Assembly (NCBI GenBank): GCA_051658525.1
Contig: JBOFMT010000111.1
Span: forward strand, 1 to 30,979
Direction of reading: 5' to 3'
DNA from: JBOFMT01 sp051658525
Lineage (GTDB): Bacteria > Bacillota_I > Bacilli_A > Erysipelotrichales > Erysipelotrichaceae
Length of the DNA: 30,979 nucleotides
The stretch's first letter is position 1; every line of letters begins with the position of its first letter. Below, piece after piece: positions 15,865-23,928 of the stretch. The position numbers and the translations under genes are program-made. Under the pieces are notes generated by a model. The model was not told the origin of the DNA and did not search any database. It saw only the letters and a program-made list of their open reading frames with translations.

Positions 15865-16725
15865 TTATTTTTGTTTTTTTAGATCGTAGTCATCCAAGAA
15901 ACTTGTGACAACACCGTCTCTACTATACCCCATAATGGTATCAAGATTTACTTTATGTAGTGAACGGAAAATATTAATATCGACATTCGGGTTGGTTTTA
16001 CGCATTCGTTTGATCATCGTCTTCATTTCCGCACGTTTGCTATTTCCACCATTATCTCCCAAAGAACAGTTTTCAGTAAAACGACAAGCACATTGGATAA
16101 ACTTCAATTCATTGTAACGTACCCATTCTAAAATAGCTTCTTCTTTTACTAAATAGAGGGGACGAATCAGCTCCATACCTTCAAAATTATCAGAATGTAG
16201 TTTTGGCATCATCGTTTTATATTCTGCACCATAAAACATACTCATCAGCGTCGTTTCGATGGCATCATCAAAATGATGCCCTAGAGCAATTTTGTTACAA
16301 CCACGTTGTTGTGCTTCAAAGTAGAGGTATCCACGTCGCATTCTTGCACATAAATAACAGGGGCTTTTATCCACCGTAGTTACCACATCAAAAATATTGG
16401 ATTGGAAGACATCAATATCAAGTCCTAATAGCTTTGCATTATCTTCAATGCGTTGGCGATTGATTTCATTGTATCCTGGATCCATAACCAAGTAGATTAC
16501 TTCAAATTTCTTTTCCCCGTATTTTTGTAATTCCTGCATGCACTTGGCAAGCAACATACTATCCTTACCACCGGAAATACAAACAGCAATACGGTCTCCA
16601 TCTTGAATCATATCGTAGTCATAAATACCGGTAATAAACTTACGCCAAATCTCCTTGCGATATTTTTTCACAATACTTCTTGTTACTAATACATCTTTTG
16701 TTAATTCCACTTCTTTTTTACTCAT
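15865..16725 (-). CDS. TtcA-like tRNA 2-thiocytidine synthetase (PP-loop ATPase)
   Basis: The 286-residue protein is an N-type PP-loop adenylating enzyme of the TtcA/TilS superfamily. The PP-loop SGGKDS is at 51-56. The TtcA-type Cys pair Cys123-X2-Cys126 in SPCYLCARMRRG is present, and GHHFDDAIETTLMSMFYG follows at 149-166. Further cysteines at 212, 214 and 220 (FIQCACRFTENC) could supply the third iron-sulfur cluster ligand. TtcA uses ATP, a 4Fe-4S cluster and sulfur from a cysteine desulfurase to thiolate cytidine 32 of certain tRNAs. It lies 13 bases after a cysteine desulfurase gene, which fits sulfur supply. Residues 214-230 differ from the E. coli enzyme, so the exact tRNA target is less certain. 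Confidence 0.88.
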   Translation of the reverse strand: MSKKEVELTKDVLVTRSIVKKYRKEIWRKFITGIYDYDMIQDGDRIAVCISGGKDSMLLAKCMQELQKYGEKKFEVIYLVMDPGYNEINRQRIEDNAKLLGLDIDVFQSNIFDVVTTVDKSPCYLCARMRRGYLYFEAQQRGCNKIALGHHFDDAIETTLMSMFYGAEYKTMMPKLHSDNFEGMELIRPLYLVKEEAILEWVRYNELKFIQCACRFTENCSLGDNGGNSKRAEMKTMIKRMRKTNPNVDINIFRSLHKVNLDTIMGYSRDGVVTSFLDDYDLKKQK

Positions 16726-16738
16726 GTCTTCCTCACTC

Positions 16739-17848
16739 TTACTTGGACCAGATTGCGGTCCAACTCGTCTTCAATTGTTCTATTTCTGCTTGTGTTGTCA
16801 AATGAGAAAGCGATATTCGCAAGGTTGACAACGCCTGTTTACGATTTTTATGCACAGCAAAACAAGCTTTGCTGATCGTGTTGGGTGCACTGCAAGCAGA
16901 TTTGGTTGCTACCTCAATGCCTAGTGCATCAAGACGTGCTTGGATGGTCTCACTTTTTTCATCCAACACACTCAAATGCACAATATGTGGAATCGTATGG
17001 ACCGTATTATTGATGCGAACGCTTGGCTGGTTTTTAAAAAACGCCAACAATCCCTGTTGCCAAGTTTGCACGATAGCAGTACGTTGTGGTTGCTGCTCTA
17101 TTGCAAGTTGTAACGCGTGCGCACAAGCACCGAGTGCTGCTAGGTCTGGTGTTCCACTTCGATAACTTGTCGTTGCACCTCCACCATGCACTTGTGTTTC
17201 CAACATTACTTCTTTTTTACGCATTAAGATGCCACATCCCACCAAACCATAAAACTTATGTGGTGCAAATGCGAGCAAATCCACCCCTTGTAGCGCAAGT
17301 GGAACTTTTCCAATCGCTTGGGTCACATCAAGGTGTAATAGGGCTTGATGGTTTGCTAGTAACGCTTGGATTTTACTTAGATTTTGTAGGATTCCAAGTT
17401 CACTGTCAACTAGGACCAAGGACACTAAAATCGTGTCTGGTCGTAATAAGTCTTCCAAATGTTCCAAATCGATTTGGCCATCCGCTTGCACATCAACAAA
17501 TTCAACTTCAAACCCCTGTTCTTGGAGTGCCATCAAACTTGCATGTACGGATGCATGTTCCAAATAGGTCGTGATGATATGTTTGCCTTGATGTTGATAG
17601 CGTTTTGCTACGCCTTTGAGCGCTAGATTGTTGGCTTCGGTTGCTCCTGAAGTCGGGATGACTTCATAGCCAACCAGCTGTAATGTCGCTGCAATTTGAT
17701 TGCAAGACTCCTCCATTGCGCTACGAGCACTTGCCCCAGCCTGTGTCAATGCATTGGGATTCGCATGGTATTGGCGAACCAAACGCATGTACGTTTCTAG
17801 TACCTCTGGATCACATGGGGTATGGGCTGCATAATCAAAATAACTCAT
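16739..17848 (-). CDS. Cysteine desulfurase (NifS/IscS-like, class V aminotransferase fold)
   Basis: The 369-residue PLP enzyme takes sulfur from cysteine as an enzyme-bound persulfide. Visible are FDYAAHTP at the start, TSGATEANNLALKG (66-79), His98 in YLEHASVH, Asp174 and Gln177 in HLDVTQAIGK, the PLP lysine Lys198 in FAPHKFYG, and the catalytic Cys319 in ATKSACSAP. The family's usual SSGSACS loop is here KSACSAP, slightly diverged. It is the first gene of a two-gene operon with the ttcA-like gene and has its own sigma-A promoter, so its main client may be tRNA thiolation rather than general iron-sulfur cluster assembly; no iscU or sufU gene is in the window. Confidence 0.94.
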   Translation of the reverse strand: MSYFDYAAHTPCDPEVLETYMRLVRQYHANPNALTQAGASARSAMEESCNQIAATLQLVGYEVIPTSGATEANNLALKGVAKRYQHQGKHIITTYLEHASVHASLMALQEQGFEVEFVDVQADGQIDLEHLEDLLRPDTILVSLVLVDSELGILQNLSKIQALLANHQALLHLDVTQAIGKVPLALQGVDLLAFAPHKFYGLVGCGILMRKKEVMLETQVHGGGATTSYRSGTPDLAALGACAHALQLAIEQQPQRTAIVQTWQQGLLAFFKNQPSVRINNTVHTIPHIVHLSVLDEKSETIQARLDALGIEVATKSACSAPNTISKACFAVHKNRKQALSTLRISLSHLTTQAEIEQLKTSWTAIWSK

Positions 17849-17868
17849 TTCATCACTCCTTTAACTGC

Positions 17869-17897
17869 ACTATAATATCATATTTTTCACGTTGCAA
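17869..17897 (-). promoter_or_regulatory. Promoter of the cysteine desulfurase-ttcA operon
   Basis: Minus-strand -35 TTGCAA (17892-17897), 17-bp spacer, -10 TATAGT (17869-17874), about 20 bases ahead of the start. Confidence 0.75.
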
Positions 17898-17925
17898 ACA
17901 GGTCTAATGCACAAAACATTGTCGG

Positions 17926-19113
17926 TTATTGTGGGTTTAGAGGTTGTTGAAACACGCGCTGTGCCAAGAAATCCATCCCCCAAGCACCAAGCGGAGCACA
18001 AAGTAAAATACTCAAAATAGCCAAACTCAAAGCTTGGGGTCCAATCGCAAAGCCAAGCGCTAGCGGCATTGCTCCAATACTTGCTTGTACCGTTGCTTTG
18101 GGTAAATAAGATACTACACAAAACAAACGCTCCTGTTTGCTCATTGGTGTTGGTGCTAAGGAAAGTAAGGTTCCAACACTGCGCACTATCATACCTCCTA
18201 GCACTAATATCCATGGTGTAATGCCAAAATTTTGCACAGCCGATAACGATAGATTGGCTCCAATGCTAACAAATAAGAACAGCTGCGCGATTTGCCACCA
18301 TCCACCAAATACTTGTTCAAGCGCTTGCGACTCCACAGTGGATGCATGATGCACCATCGTTCCGATCACTATAAGCGAAAGCAGAGCAGAATATGCAATT
18401 TGAGGAGCTAGTAAGGCTTCTAATTGTAATAAGAACCCACCAATTGCTAAGAGGCATAGCGCTTTGATTAAACTGTTTGCTTGTACTAGTGTTACGCATT
18501 TTCGAATACACCAACCTAATAGGAGCCCTAAGCCAATTCCTAGTAACAGCGAACTAGACAGCTGGTAGAAGAAACTGCCAAAACTCATCGCACTTGTTGT
18601 ACTTGTTACAATACCAAATAAGACGAGTACCACCACATCATCCACACTTGCACCAGCTAAGAGTAAAGTTGCGATTTTTTTACTCCTTGGATGATGATGT
18701 TGCATCAAAGCTAACATCCGCGGAACTAGAATGGCAGGACTTACTGCACTTACGACACATCCTAAAATCAAAGCATCCTGTATTCCACATCCCATAAGCC
18801 ACATGCCCAAAGCTGCTACTCCAGCAATTTCAAATATGGCTGGTAGAAACGCAAGCAAAAACGCACTCCATCCCAGCTCTTTCAATAATCGAAAATCAAA
18901 TTGTAATCCAGCACGTAGTAAGATGATGATGAGCGCAATTTGACGAAAGGTCGGGGCGATTTCATAAAAGTTCACAGAAAACAAAGCAAATCCACTTTGT
19001 CCTAATAGGATCCCACAAACTAACATCCCAACTAGCGGTGGTAGCTTCCCTTTTTGCGCCAATTGCGCTCCAACGATACCAAAGAAAAACAATAAACTTA
19101 AATCGAATAACAT
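17926..19113 (-). CDS. CPA-family cation/proton antiporter under fluoride riboswitch control
   Basis: The 395-residue protein has about 12-13 transmembrane segments and the Na+/H+ exchanger fold. Marks are PPLVGMLVCGILLGQSG (25-41) in helix 2, LIIILLRAGLQFD, SAVSPAILVPRML (122-134, unwound helix 4) and GASVDDVVVLVLFG (154-167), whose Asp158-Asp159 pair would bind the ion and proton. There is no C-terminal TrkA-N/RCK domain. A good GGAGG site lies seven bases before the ATG. The leader carries a crcB-motif fluoride riboswitch, so the gene should be turned on by fluoride. The protein may export fluoride or correct the ion and pH imbalance fluoride causes; sequence alone cannot decide. Confidence 0.92.
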   Translation of the reverse strand: MLFDLSLLFFFGIVGAQLAQKGKLPPLVGMLVCGILLGQSGFALFSVNFYEIAPTFRQIALIIILLRAGLQFDFRLLKELGWSAFLLAFLPAIFEIAGVAALGMWLMGCGIQDALILGCVVSAVSPAILVPRMLALMQHHHPRSKKIATLLLAGASVDDVVVLVLFGIVTSTTSAMSFGSFFYQLSSSLLLGIGLGLLLGWCIRKCVTLVQANSLIKALCLLAIGGFLLQLEALLAPQIAYSALLSLIVIGTMVHHASTVESQALEQVFGGWWQIAQLFLFVSIGANLSLSAVQNFGITPWILVLGGMIVRSVGTLLSLAPTPMSKQERLFCVVSYLPKATVQASIGAMPLALGFAIGPQALSLAILSILLCAPLGAWGMDFLAQRVFQQPLNPQ

Positions 19114-19130
19114 ATTGACCTCCTACCATA

Positions 19131-19181
19131 AAAAAACAGCTCATGCCCTGCACAAAAAACATGCAGAAGTCATCAGCTGTT
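19131..19181 (-). terminator. Riboswitch-controlled terminator (fluoride ON switch)
   Basis: On the minus strand, AACAGCT, ATG and CTGCA of the aptamer 3' half can pair with TGCAG, CAT and AGCTGTT downstream, giving a hairpin with small internal loops and an end loop rich in T, followed by seven T. It shares the GCTGATG segment with the aptamer, so the folds exclude each other: fluoride-bound aptamer should prevent termination and switch the antiporter on. Confidence 0.88.
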
Positions 19182-19226
19182 ACGAGCGGTTTGTTTCAAA
19201 TAGAAACCGGGAGTACTTCATTCCCT
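19163..19226 (-). ncRNA. Fluoride riboswitch aptamer (crcB motif)
   Basis: Read 5' to 3' on the minus strand, the RNA starts near 19226. GGGA and TCCC form the pseudoknot stem (19222-19225 with 19209-19212). AATGAAGT pairs through GAAGT with ACTTC in the signature GCTGATGACTTCTGC at the 3' end. The joining sequence AAACCGCT then closes a short helix, GCT with AGC. These match the known crcB consensus (GG..AUG....CGCC, AAACGC, GCUGAUGaCUcCU), with compensated changes in both main helices. An extra hairpin GTTTC-TATTT-GAAAC is inserted between the pseudoknot and the AAAC joint. Transcription starts almost at the first aptamer base, and the antiporter gene follows. Confidence 0.92.
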
Positions 19227-19232
19227 AGGTTT

Positions 19233-19261
19233 ACTCTATCACAGTACAGAGTACAATGCAA
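19233..19261 (-). promoter_or_regulatory. Promoter of the riboswitch-antiporter transcript
   Basis: Minus-strand -35 TTGCAT (19256-19261), 17-bp spacer, TGA-extended -10 TAGAGT (19233-19238). The predicted start at about 19226 falls just before the aptamer. Confidence 0.75.
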
Positions 19262-19265
19262 TGCA

Positions 19266-19970
19266 TTATCCACCTAAATATGCTTGTTTTACCGCCTCAC
19301 TTTCTAAAAGGGTCGCCCCTTCACCTTCTAATACAATGCGACCATTTTCTAATACATAACCATAATCCGCAATGGAGAGTGCTAATTTAGCATTTTGTTC
19401 AACAAGCAAAATTGTTGTCCCTCTTGCATTGATTTCCTTGATAATCGAAAAAATTTGTTGGACAAAAATAGGTGCAAGTCCCATACTGGGCTCATCCAAC
19501 AAAAGCAGACGTGGACGAGACATCAAAGCACGCGCCATTGCCAACATTTGTTGTTCACCACCCGAAAGGGTTGCTGCATTTTGGTGTTTACGTTCCTTTA
19601 GGATAGGAAACAAGGTAAAACACCAAGCCAAATCCTCTTTGATTGCTTCTTTGTCATTTCGTAAATAGGCTCCTAGTTCTAAATTTTCTAGTACACTAAG
19701 TCCAAAGAAGATCCGTCTTCCTTCCGGTACTTGTGATAAGCCTTTAGCAACAATACGTTTGGGTTTCCACTTGGCAATACTTTCATCCTCAAAAAGAATA
19801 TCTCCACTGGTAATCGTCTTGATATTGCTTAAGCTTTGCAAGGTTGTTGTTTTACCAGCGCCATTACTGCCAATCAACGTGACAATACTGCCCACCGGTA
19901 CATGAAAACTCACATCCTTAACCACATGAATAAGTCCATAATGGACATTGAGTCCACTCACCTTTAACAT
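19266..19970 (-). CDS. livF: Branched-chain amino acid ABC transporter, ATP-binding protein LivF
   Basis: The 234-residue cytoplasmic ATPase has the usual LivF length. Walker A GSNGAGKTT is at 34-42, then the Q-loop region, signature LSGGEQQMLAMARALM, Walker B LLLLDEPSMGL, and the H-loop region with LVEQN (the LivF-type sequence has Gln-Asn here instead of the usual His). The segment SQVPEGRRIF is typical of LivF. It powers import together with LivG, LivM and LivH. Its start overlaps the livG stop by seven bases, so translation is coupled. It is the last gene of the liv operon, and I see no strong terminator after it, so some read-through into the riboswitch leader is possible. Confidence 0.96.
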   Translation of the reverse strand: MLKVSGLNVHYGLIHVVKDVSFHVPVGSIVTLIGSNGAGKTTTLQSLSNIKTITSGDILFEDESIAKWKPKRIVAKGLSQVPEGRRIFFGLSVLENLELGAYLRNDKEAIKEDLAWCFTLFPILKERKHQNAATLSGGEQQMLAMARALMSRPRLLLLDEPSMGLAPIFVQQIFSIIKEINARGTTILLVEQNAKLALSIADYGYVLENGRIVLEGEGATLLESEAVKQAYLGG

Positions 19971-20749
19971 ACGACATCCTCCCCAAGATACGCCTTGATC
20001 ACCTCTGGATTTTTTTGAATTGCTTCGGGTTCTCCTTCGGCAATTAGGGTCCCATGATCTAAGACATAGATGCGCTCACAAATCCGCATGACCAAACTCA
20101 TATCGTGTTCAATTAACACAACAGCAAGATCAAAGGTCGTTTGAATATCTTTGATGAGGCTTGTTAGTTCTGCGGTTTCTTGTGGATTCATCCCTGCGGC
20201 TGGTTCATCTAAAAATAATATTTTCGGTTGGGTCGCTACGGCCCGAGCGATTTCAAGTTTTCGTTGCTCTCCATAGGAGAGATGGTCTGCACGCCAATCG
20301 ATTTTATCCAATAAACCAACCAAATCCAGTAATGCCATTGCTTGTTTTCTTACTCTTGCTTCTTCTTGATAAAAGCGAGGTAGTCGTAATATTGCTACGA
20401 GTGGATTGTATTTTGTTTTGGAATGCATCGCAATGAGGACATTGTCTAAAACCGTTAAACTCTTAAACAAACGAATGTTTTGAAACGTTCGCGCCAAACC
20501 ACAACCCGTTATTTGATAAGGTTTCTTTTTATGTAAGTCAACACTGAAGCTATTACCATGTTCAAGGATAACACTGCCCAGTGTTGGCTCATAGACTCCA
20601 CTAATTACATTGAATAAGGTAGTTTTTCCTGCACCATTGGGGCCGATCAAGCCAACCAACTCTCCCGCTTTGATTTCCATATTGATATTTTCTAGCGCTA
20701 AAAGTCCATAAAAACTTTTGGTGAGGTTGTTAATTTTTAACGTTGCCAT
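19964..20749 (-). CDS. livG: Branched-chain amino acid ABC transporter, ATP-binding protein LivG
   Basis: The 261-residue ATPase has Walker A GPNGAGKTT, signature LSYGEQRKLEIARA, Walker B ILFLDEPAAGMNP and H-loop LIEHDM, all LivG-like; the GLARTFQNIRLF segment is characteristic. A GTG codon 12 bases upstream is in frame, but it overlaps the AAGGAGGT ribosome site, so I start at the ATG at 20749. The first 20 bases overlap the end of livM. It forms the ATPase pair with LivF on the inner membrane face. Confidence 0.95.
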   Translation of the reverse strand: MATLKINNLTKSFYGLLALENINMEIKAGELVGLIGPNGAGKTTLFNVISGVYEPTLGSVILEHGNSFSVDLHKKKPYQITGCGLARTFQNIRLFKSLTVLDNVLIAMHSKTKYNPLVAILRLPRFYQEEARVRKQAMALLDLVGLLDKIDWRADHLSYGEQRKLEIARAVATQPKILFLDEPAAGMNPQETAELTSLIKDIQTTFDLAVVLIEHDMSLVMRICERIYVLDHGTLIAEGEPEAIQKNPEVIKAYLGEDVVC

Positions 20750-21710
20750 GACTGACTCCACCTCCTTTGCTCGCCAACCGACGATACATTGCAGAGAACG
20801 TAAACTCTTTGGTTCCCAAGAGTCCTTGCGGACGGAAAATCATGATGCAAATAAGCGCGAGCGCATAAATAATCATTCGTAATTCACCAAATTGTTGCAG
20901 GAACATCGAGATAATACCGAGTACAATACCAGCAATGATACTACCACTCACACTACCCAATCCTCCAAATACAACAATAACTAGAATATCAATCGACTTC
21001 GAGAAGCCAAACATCTCCGGTTTTACCACATAATAGAAGTTAGCATATAGCACACCAGCTAGGCTTGCAAAGATAGCGCCAATCACAAAGGCCATAACTT
21101 TATAGCGTGTGGTAGGAATGCCCATTGATTCCGCTGCAATTTCATCTTCCCGAATCGAAATACAAGCACGTCCATGCGTAGAACGTCCAAAGTTAACAAT
21201 TACAAGAATACATAACACAACACTTAACCAAAGAATTGGCCAGGTTGTCAACAGTGGAATATTGCTAATTCCACTCGCACCGGAGGTGATTTTCATATTC
21301 AAGATTATAATACGGATAATTTCTCCAAACCCCAAGGTAGCAATCGCTAAATAGTCACCTCGAAGTCGTAAGGTTGGAATCGCAACAACCAGAGCTGCGA
21401 GTGAAGCAATGATCGCTCCAACGATGATTGCCACCAACATCCCTCCAAGATTTGGTTGTAAACTGGTAATGATTGCTGCACTGTAGGCACCAATTGCCAT
21501 AAAACCAGCATGCCCCAAGGAAAACTGTCCATTGATTCCAATAATTAAATTTAAACTCACTGCTAAAATAATATTAATACAAATACTTGCTAATGTAATT
21601 TGATAATAAGCATTGATGATATTTGTCGATATCAGCACGGCAATCACAAGATACACAAATAGACTAAGTGCTAGCCAGCTCAAATTGAGTCGATTGAAAT
21701 AGTGTTTCAT
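20730..21710 (-). CDS. livM: Branched-chain amino acid ABC transporter permease LivM
   Basis: The 326-residue membrane protein has about nine to ten hydrophobic helices. The family blocks LNLIIGINGQFSLGHAGFMAIGAY (about 54-77), LRLRGDYLAIATLGFGEIIR and the loop GRACISIREDEIAAESMGI (EAA-like coupling helix facing the ATPases) are clear. It forms the membrane channel with LivH. It starts three bases after livH ends and overlaps livG. Confidence 0.96.
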   Translation of the reverse strand: MKHYFNRLNLSWLALSLFVYLVIAVLISTNIINAYYQITLASICINIILAVSLNLIIGINGQFSLGHAGFMAIGAYSAAIITSLQPNLGGMLVAIIVGAIIASLAALVVAIPTLRLRGDYLAIATLGFGEIIRIIILNMKITSGASGISNIPLLTTWPILWLSVVLCILVIVNFGRSTHGRACISIREDEIAAESMGIPTTRYKVMAFVIGAIFASLAGVLYANFYYVVKPEMFGFSKSIDILVIVVFGGLGSVSGSIIAGIVLGIISMFLQQFGELRMIIYALALICIMIFRPQGLLGTKEFTFSAMYRRLASKGGGVSHGNVKN

Positions 21711-21713
21711 AGG

Positions 21714-22592
21714 CTACACCTTCTCTTTGTGATGTTTGCCAAGTAGGCCAGCGGGACGTAAGATAAGAATCACAATCAAAATCGCATATACCACGCCATC
21801 TTTGATTAAGCTACCACCATAGCCACTTACCAAGGTTTCAATTAAACCAATCGAAAGTCCACCAACCATAGCTCCAGGGATGATACCAATCCCACCAAAT
21901 ACCGCAGCGACAAAGGCTTTAAGACCTGGGACCATCCCCATAAGTGGGGAAATGGAATTGTAGTAAACACCTACAAGAACTCCCGCAGCACCTGCTAGTG
22001 CACTCCCAATCGCAAACGTATAGGAAATGGTCCGATCGACATCAATTCCCATCAGTTTAGCAGCATCGGCATCTACACTAACCGCACGCATCGCTTTTCC
22101 CATTTTTGTCTTCTTTACGATAAAGGTTAATAGGATCATCAAACCAAAGCTAATCCCAAAGATCAGCAATTGTTGTGAGGTAACAACCAAACCATTCCAG
22201 CGATAAACCGTATTTTGAACAAGTGGGGGGAAGGTTTTTACTTCCGCCCCCATGAGTTTCATCGTTCCATATTCTAAGAAGAATGACACACCAATTGCGG
22301 TAATCAACACGGCAATACGTGTCGCATTGCGTAACGGTTTATAAGCAATCCGTTCAATTAAGACCCCGATAATGCTACTGACTACCATCGAAGTGATGAA
22401 AGCTGCGACGAAATTAAACTGTAAATACGTCGTTGTTAAGAATGCGACATAGGCACCAATCATATAGATATCGCCATGTGCAAAGTTAATCAACCGGATA
22501 ATCCCATACACCATCGTATACCCTAAGGCAATTAAAGCATAGATACTTCCAAGCGATAATCCGTTGATCAGTTGTTGCAAAAATTGTGTCAT
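21714..22592 (-). CDS. livH: Branched-chain amino acid ABC transporter permease LivH
   Basis: The 292-residue permease opens with LQQLINGLSLGSIYALIALGYTMVYG and LINFAHGDIYMIGAY, diagnostic of LivH. The coupling segment GKAMRAVSVDADAAKLMGID and the GGIGIIPGAMVGGLSIGLIETL helix follow. About eight transmembrane helices are visible. It lies 28 bases after the binding-protein gene, with a GGGG-type ribosome site, and three bases before livM. Confidence 0.96.
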   Translation of the reverse strand: MTQFLQQLINGLSLGSIYALIALGYTMVYGIIRLINFAHGDIYMIGAYVAFLTTTYLQFNFVAAFITSMVVSSIIGVLIERIAYKPLRNATRIAVLITAIGVSFFLEYGTMKLMGAEVKTFPPLVQNTVYRWNGLVVTSQQLLIFGISFGLMILLTFIVKKTKMGKAMRAVSVDADAAKLMGIDVDRTISYTFAIGSALAGAAGVLVGVYYNSISPLMGMVPGLKAFVAAVFGGIGIIPGAMVGGLSIGLIETLVSGYGGSLIKDGVVYAILIVILILRPAGLLGKHHKEKV

Positions 22593-22620
22593 TTTTATCC
22601 CCCCTTTTTTTAGAATGGAA

Positions 22621-23769
22621 TTAAGGATTTACTTTTACACTACTTGTTTGTACTCCATTTTGTAGTTCAATTACCACTGCTGACTTCACGGCATCATGCA
22701 AGGAGTCAACTGTAATCGTTCCGGTAACACCGACAAAACCTACGGTTTGTTCCAAAGCTTCTTTGACAGTTTCCGGAGTTGTTGTACCTGCACGATTGAT
22801 CGCATCAATCGCAAGTTTCGCTGCATCATAACCAAGAGCTGCAAACGCATTTGGTTCAGTGCCATATTTTGCTTTGTAATCAGCGATAAAGGAAACAACA
22901 TTTTCATCTTCATCTAAACTAGAATAATGCCCAGAGAAATATACATCATTCAAATTGGCATCGGTTGCAAGTTCATTGAGTACAGGAGAGTCAAAGCCAT
23001 CGGCTCCAACAATCGGAGTTGTAATTCCCATCTCTCTTGCTTGTTTGATGATGAGTCCTGCTTCTTCATAATATCCAGGAATAAACAATACATCATCTTC
23101 CCCAATCGATGCTTTGATACGCGTTAATACCGCGTTAAAATCTTTATCACCAGCAACATAGGATTCTTTTAAAACAATGGTTCCTCCATCTGCTGTAAAT
23201 TTTGTTTCGAAGTTTTCACTCAAGCCTTTTGCATAATCACTGGAAGAGTCCCCTAAGATAACTGCACGTCTTGCTCCTAGATTTTGATAGGAGAAATTAG
23301 CAAGTGTTACACCTTGGAAGCTATCTTTAAAGCAGGTACGGAATGCATATGCTTGTGCACTTGTTCCATCGTTAGTTACATCATCTGCTGTTCCCGATGG
23401 TGTTACTACTGGTACTTTGTATTGATTTGCAGCAGGAACCGTAGCTTTGGTGGCACCTGATGTTGCTGGTCCAATCACAACGCTAACTAGATCTTGTGTT
23501 GCTAATTTTGTGAATACACTCAGTGCTTCATCTGCGGTCGACTTGTTATCTAATTTTACGAGTTCAATTTGTTTTCCTAGGACTCCACCAGCAGCATTTG
23601 CCTGTTCAATTGCCAATTCAATTCCTGATAACTCCGCTTCCCCATAACTTGCGACAGCACCAGATAGTTCTAAATTGACACCGATTTTAACTGCATCCGA
23701 AGAGTTGGAACTACAGCCAGTTACAAGAACAAACGAACATACCAATGCAAACAATTTCTTATACGACAT
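22621..23769 (-). CDS. livK: Branched-chain amino acid ABC transporter, substrate-binding lipoprotein LivK-like
   Basis: The 382-residue protein begins with a lipoprotein signal peptide ending in the lipobox LVTGC, so it is anchored to the outer face of the membrane, as in Gram-positive cells. I start at the second Met of the frame (MSYKKLF), seven bases after GGAGG; the first lies too close to it. A type I periplasmic-binding fold follows: IGVNLELSGAVASYG, GIELAIEQANAAGGVLGKQIELV, then VVIGPATSGATKATVPAANQYKVPVVTPSGT, which contacts the amino acid backbone. Leu, Ile or Val is the likely ligand, but related proteins bind other amino acids or amides. It is the first gene of the liv operon. Confidence 0.94.
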   Translation of the reverse strand: MSYKKLFALVCSFVLVTGCSSNSSDAVKIGVNLELSGAVASYGEAELSGIELAIEQANAAGGVLGKQIELVKLDNKSTADEALSVFTKLATQDLVSVVIGPATSGATKATVPAANQYKVPVVTPSGTADDVTNDGTSAQAYAFRTCFKDSFQGVTLANFSYQNLGARRAVILGDSSSDYAKGLSENFETKFTADGGTIVLKESYVAGDKDFNAVLTRIKASIGEDDVLFIPGYYEEAGLIIKQAREMGITTPIVGADGFDSPVLNELATDANLNDVYFSGHYSSLDEDENVVSFIADYKAKYGTEPNAFAALGYDAAKLAIDAINRAGTTTPETVKEALEQTVGFVGVTGTITVDSLHDAVKSAVVIELQNGVQTSSVKVNP

Positions 23770-23801
23770 AAACATACCTCCTTTTTTTTGTAATTTTACC
23801 C

Positions 23802-23830
23802 ATTATAGTACAAACGCTTACATCTTGCAA
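23802..23830 (-). promoter_or_regulatory. Promoter of the liv operon with overlapping inverted repeat
   Basis: Minus-strand -35 TTGCAA (23825-23830), 17-bp spacer, perfect -10 TATAAT (23802-23807). Arms CGCTT and AAGCG with a 9-base centre (23815-23833) overlap the -35, suggesting a repressor site. No T-box or CodY-type box is evident. Confidence 0.8.
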
Positions 23831-23900
23831 GCGATGTTTTCATAAATCGTGAAATTTGTTTCAAACTATGAAAAAACGATGCATTTTTGGTTAAACATAA

Positions 23901-23928
23901 AAAAACACCGTTTTAGTTCGGTGTTTTT
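23901..23928 (-). terminator. Intrinsic terminator of the SHOCT-PepSY-two-component operon
   Basis: Stem AAAAACACCG / CGGTGTTTTT with an 8-base loop containing the histidine kinase stop codon; T run on the minus strand. Confidence 0.88.

Noticed and set aside
17878..17925. Terminator after the antiporter gene
   Set aside because: No hairpin with a T run is seen, so read-through into the cysteine desulfurase operon cannot be ruled out.
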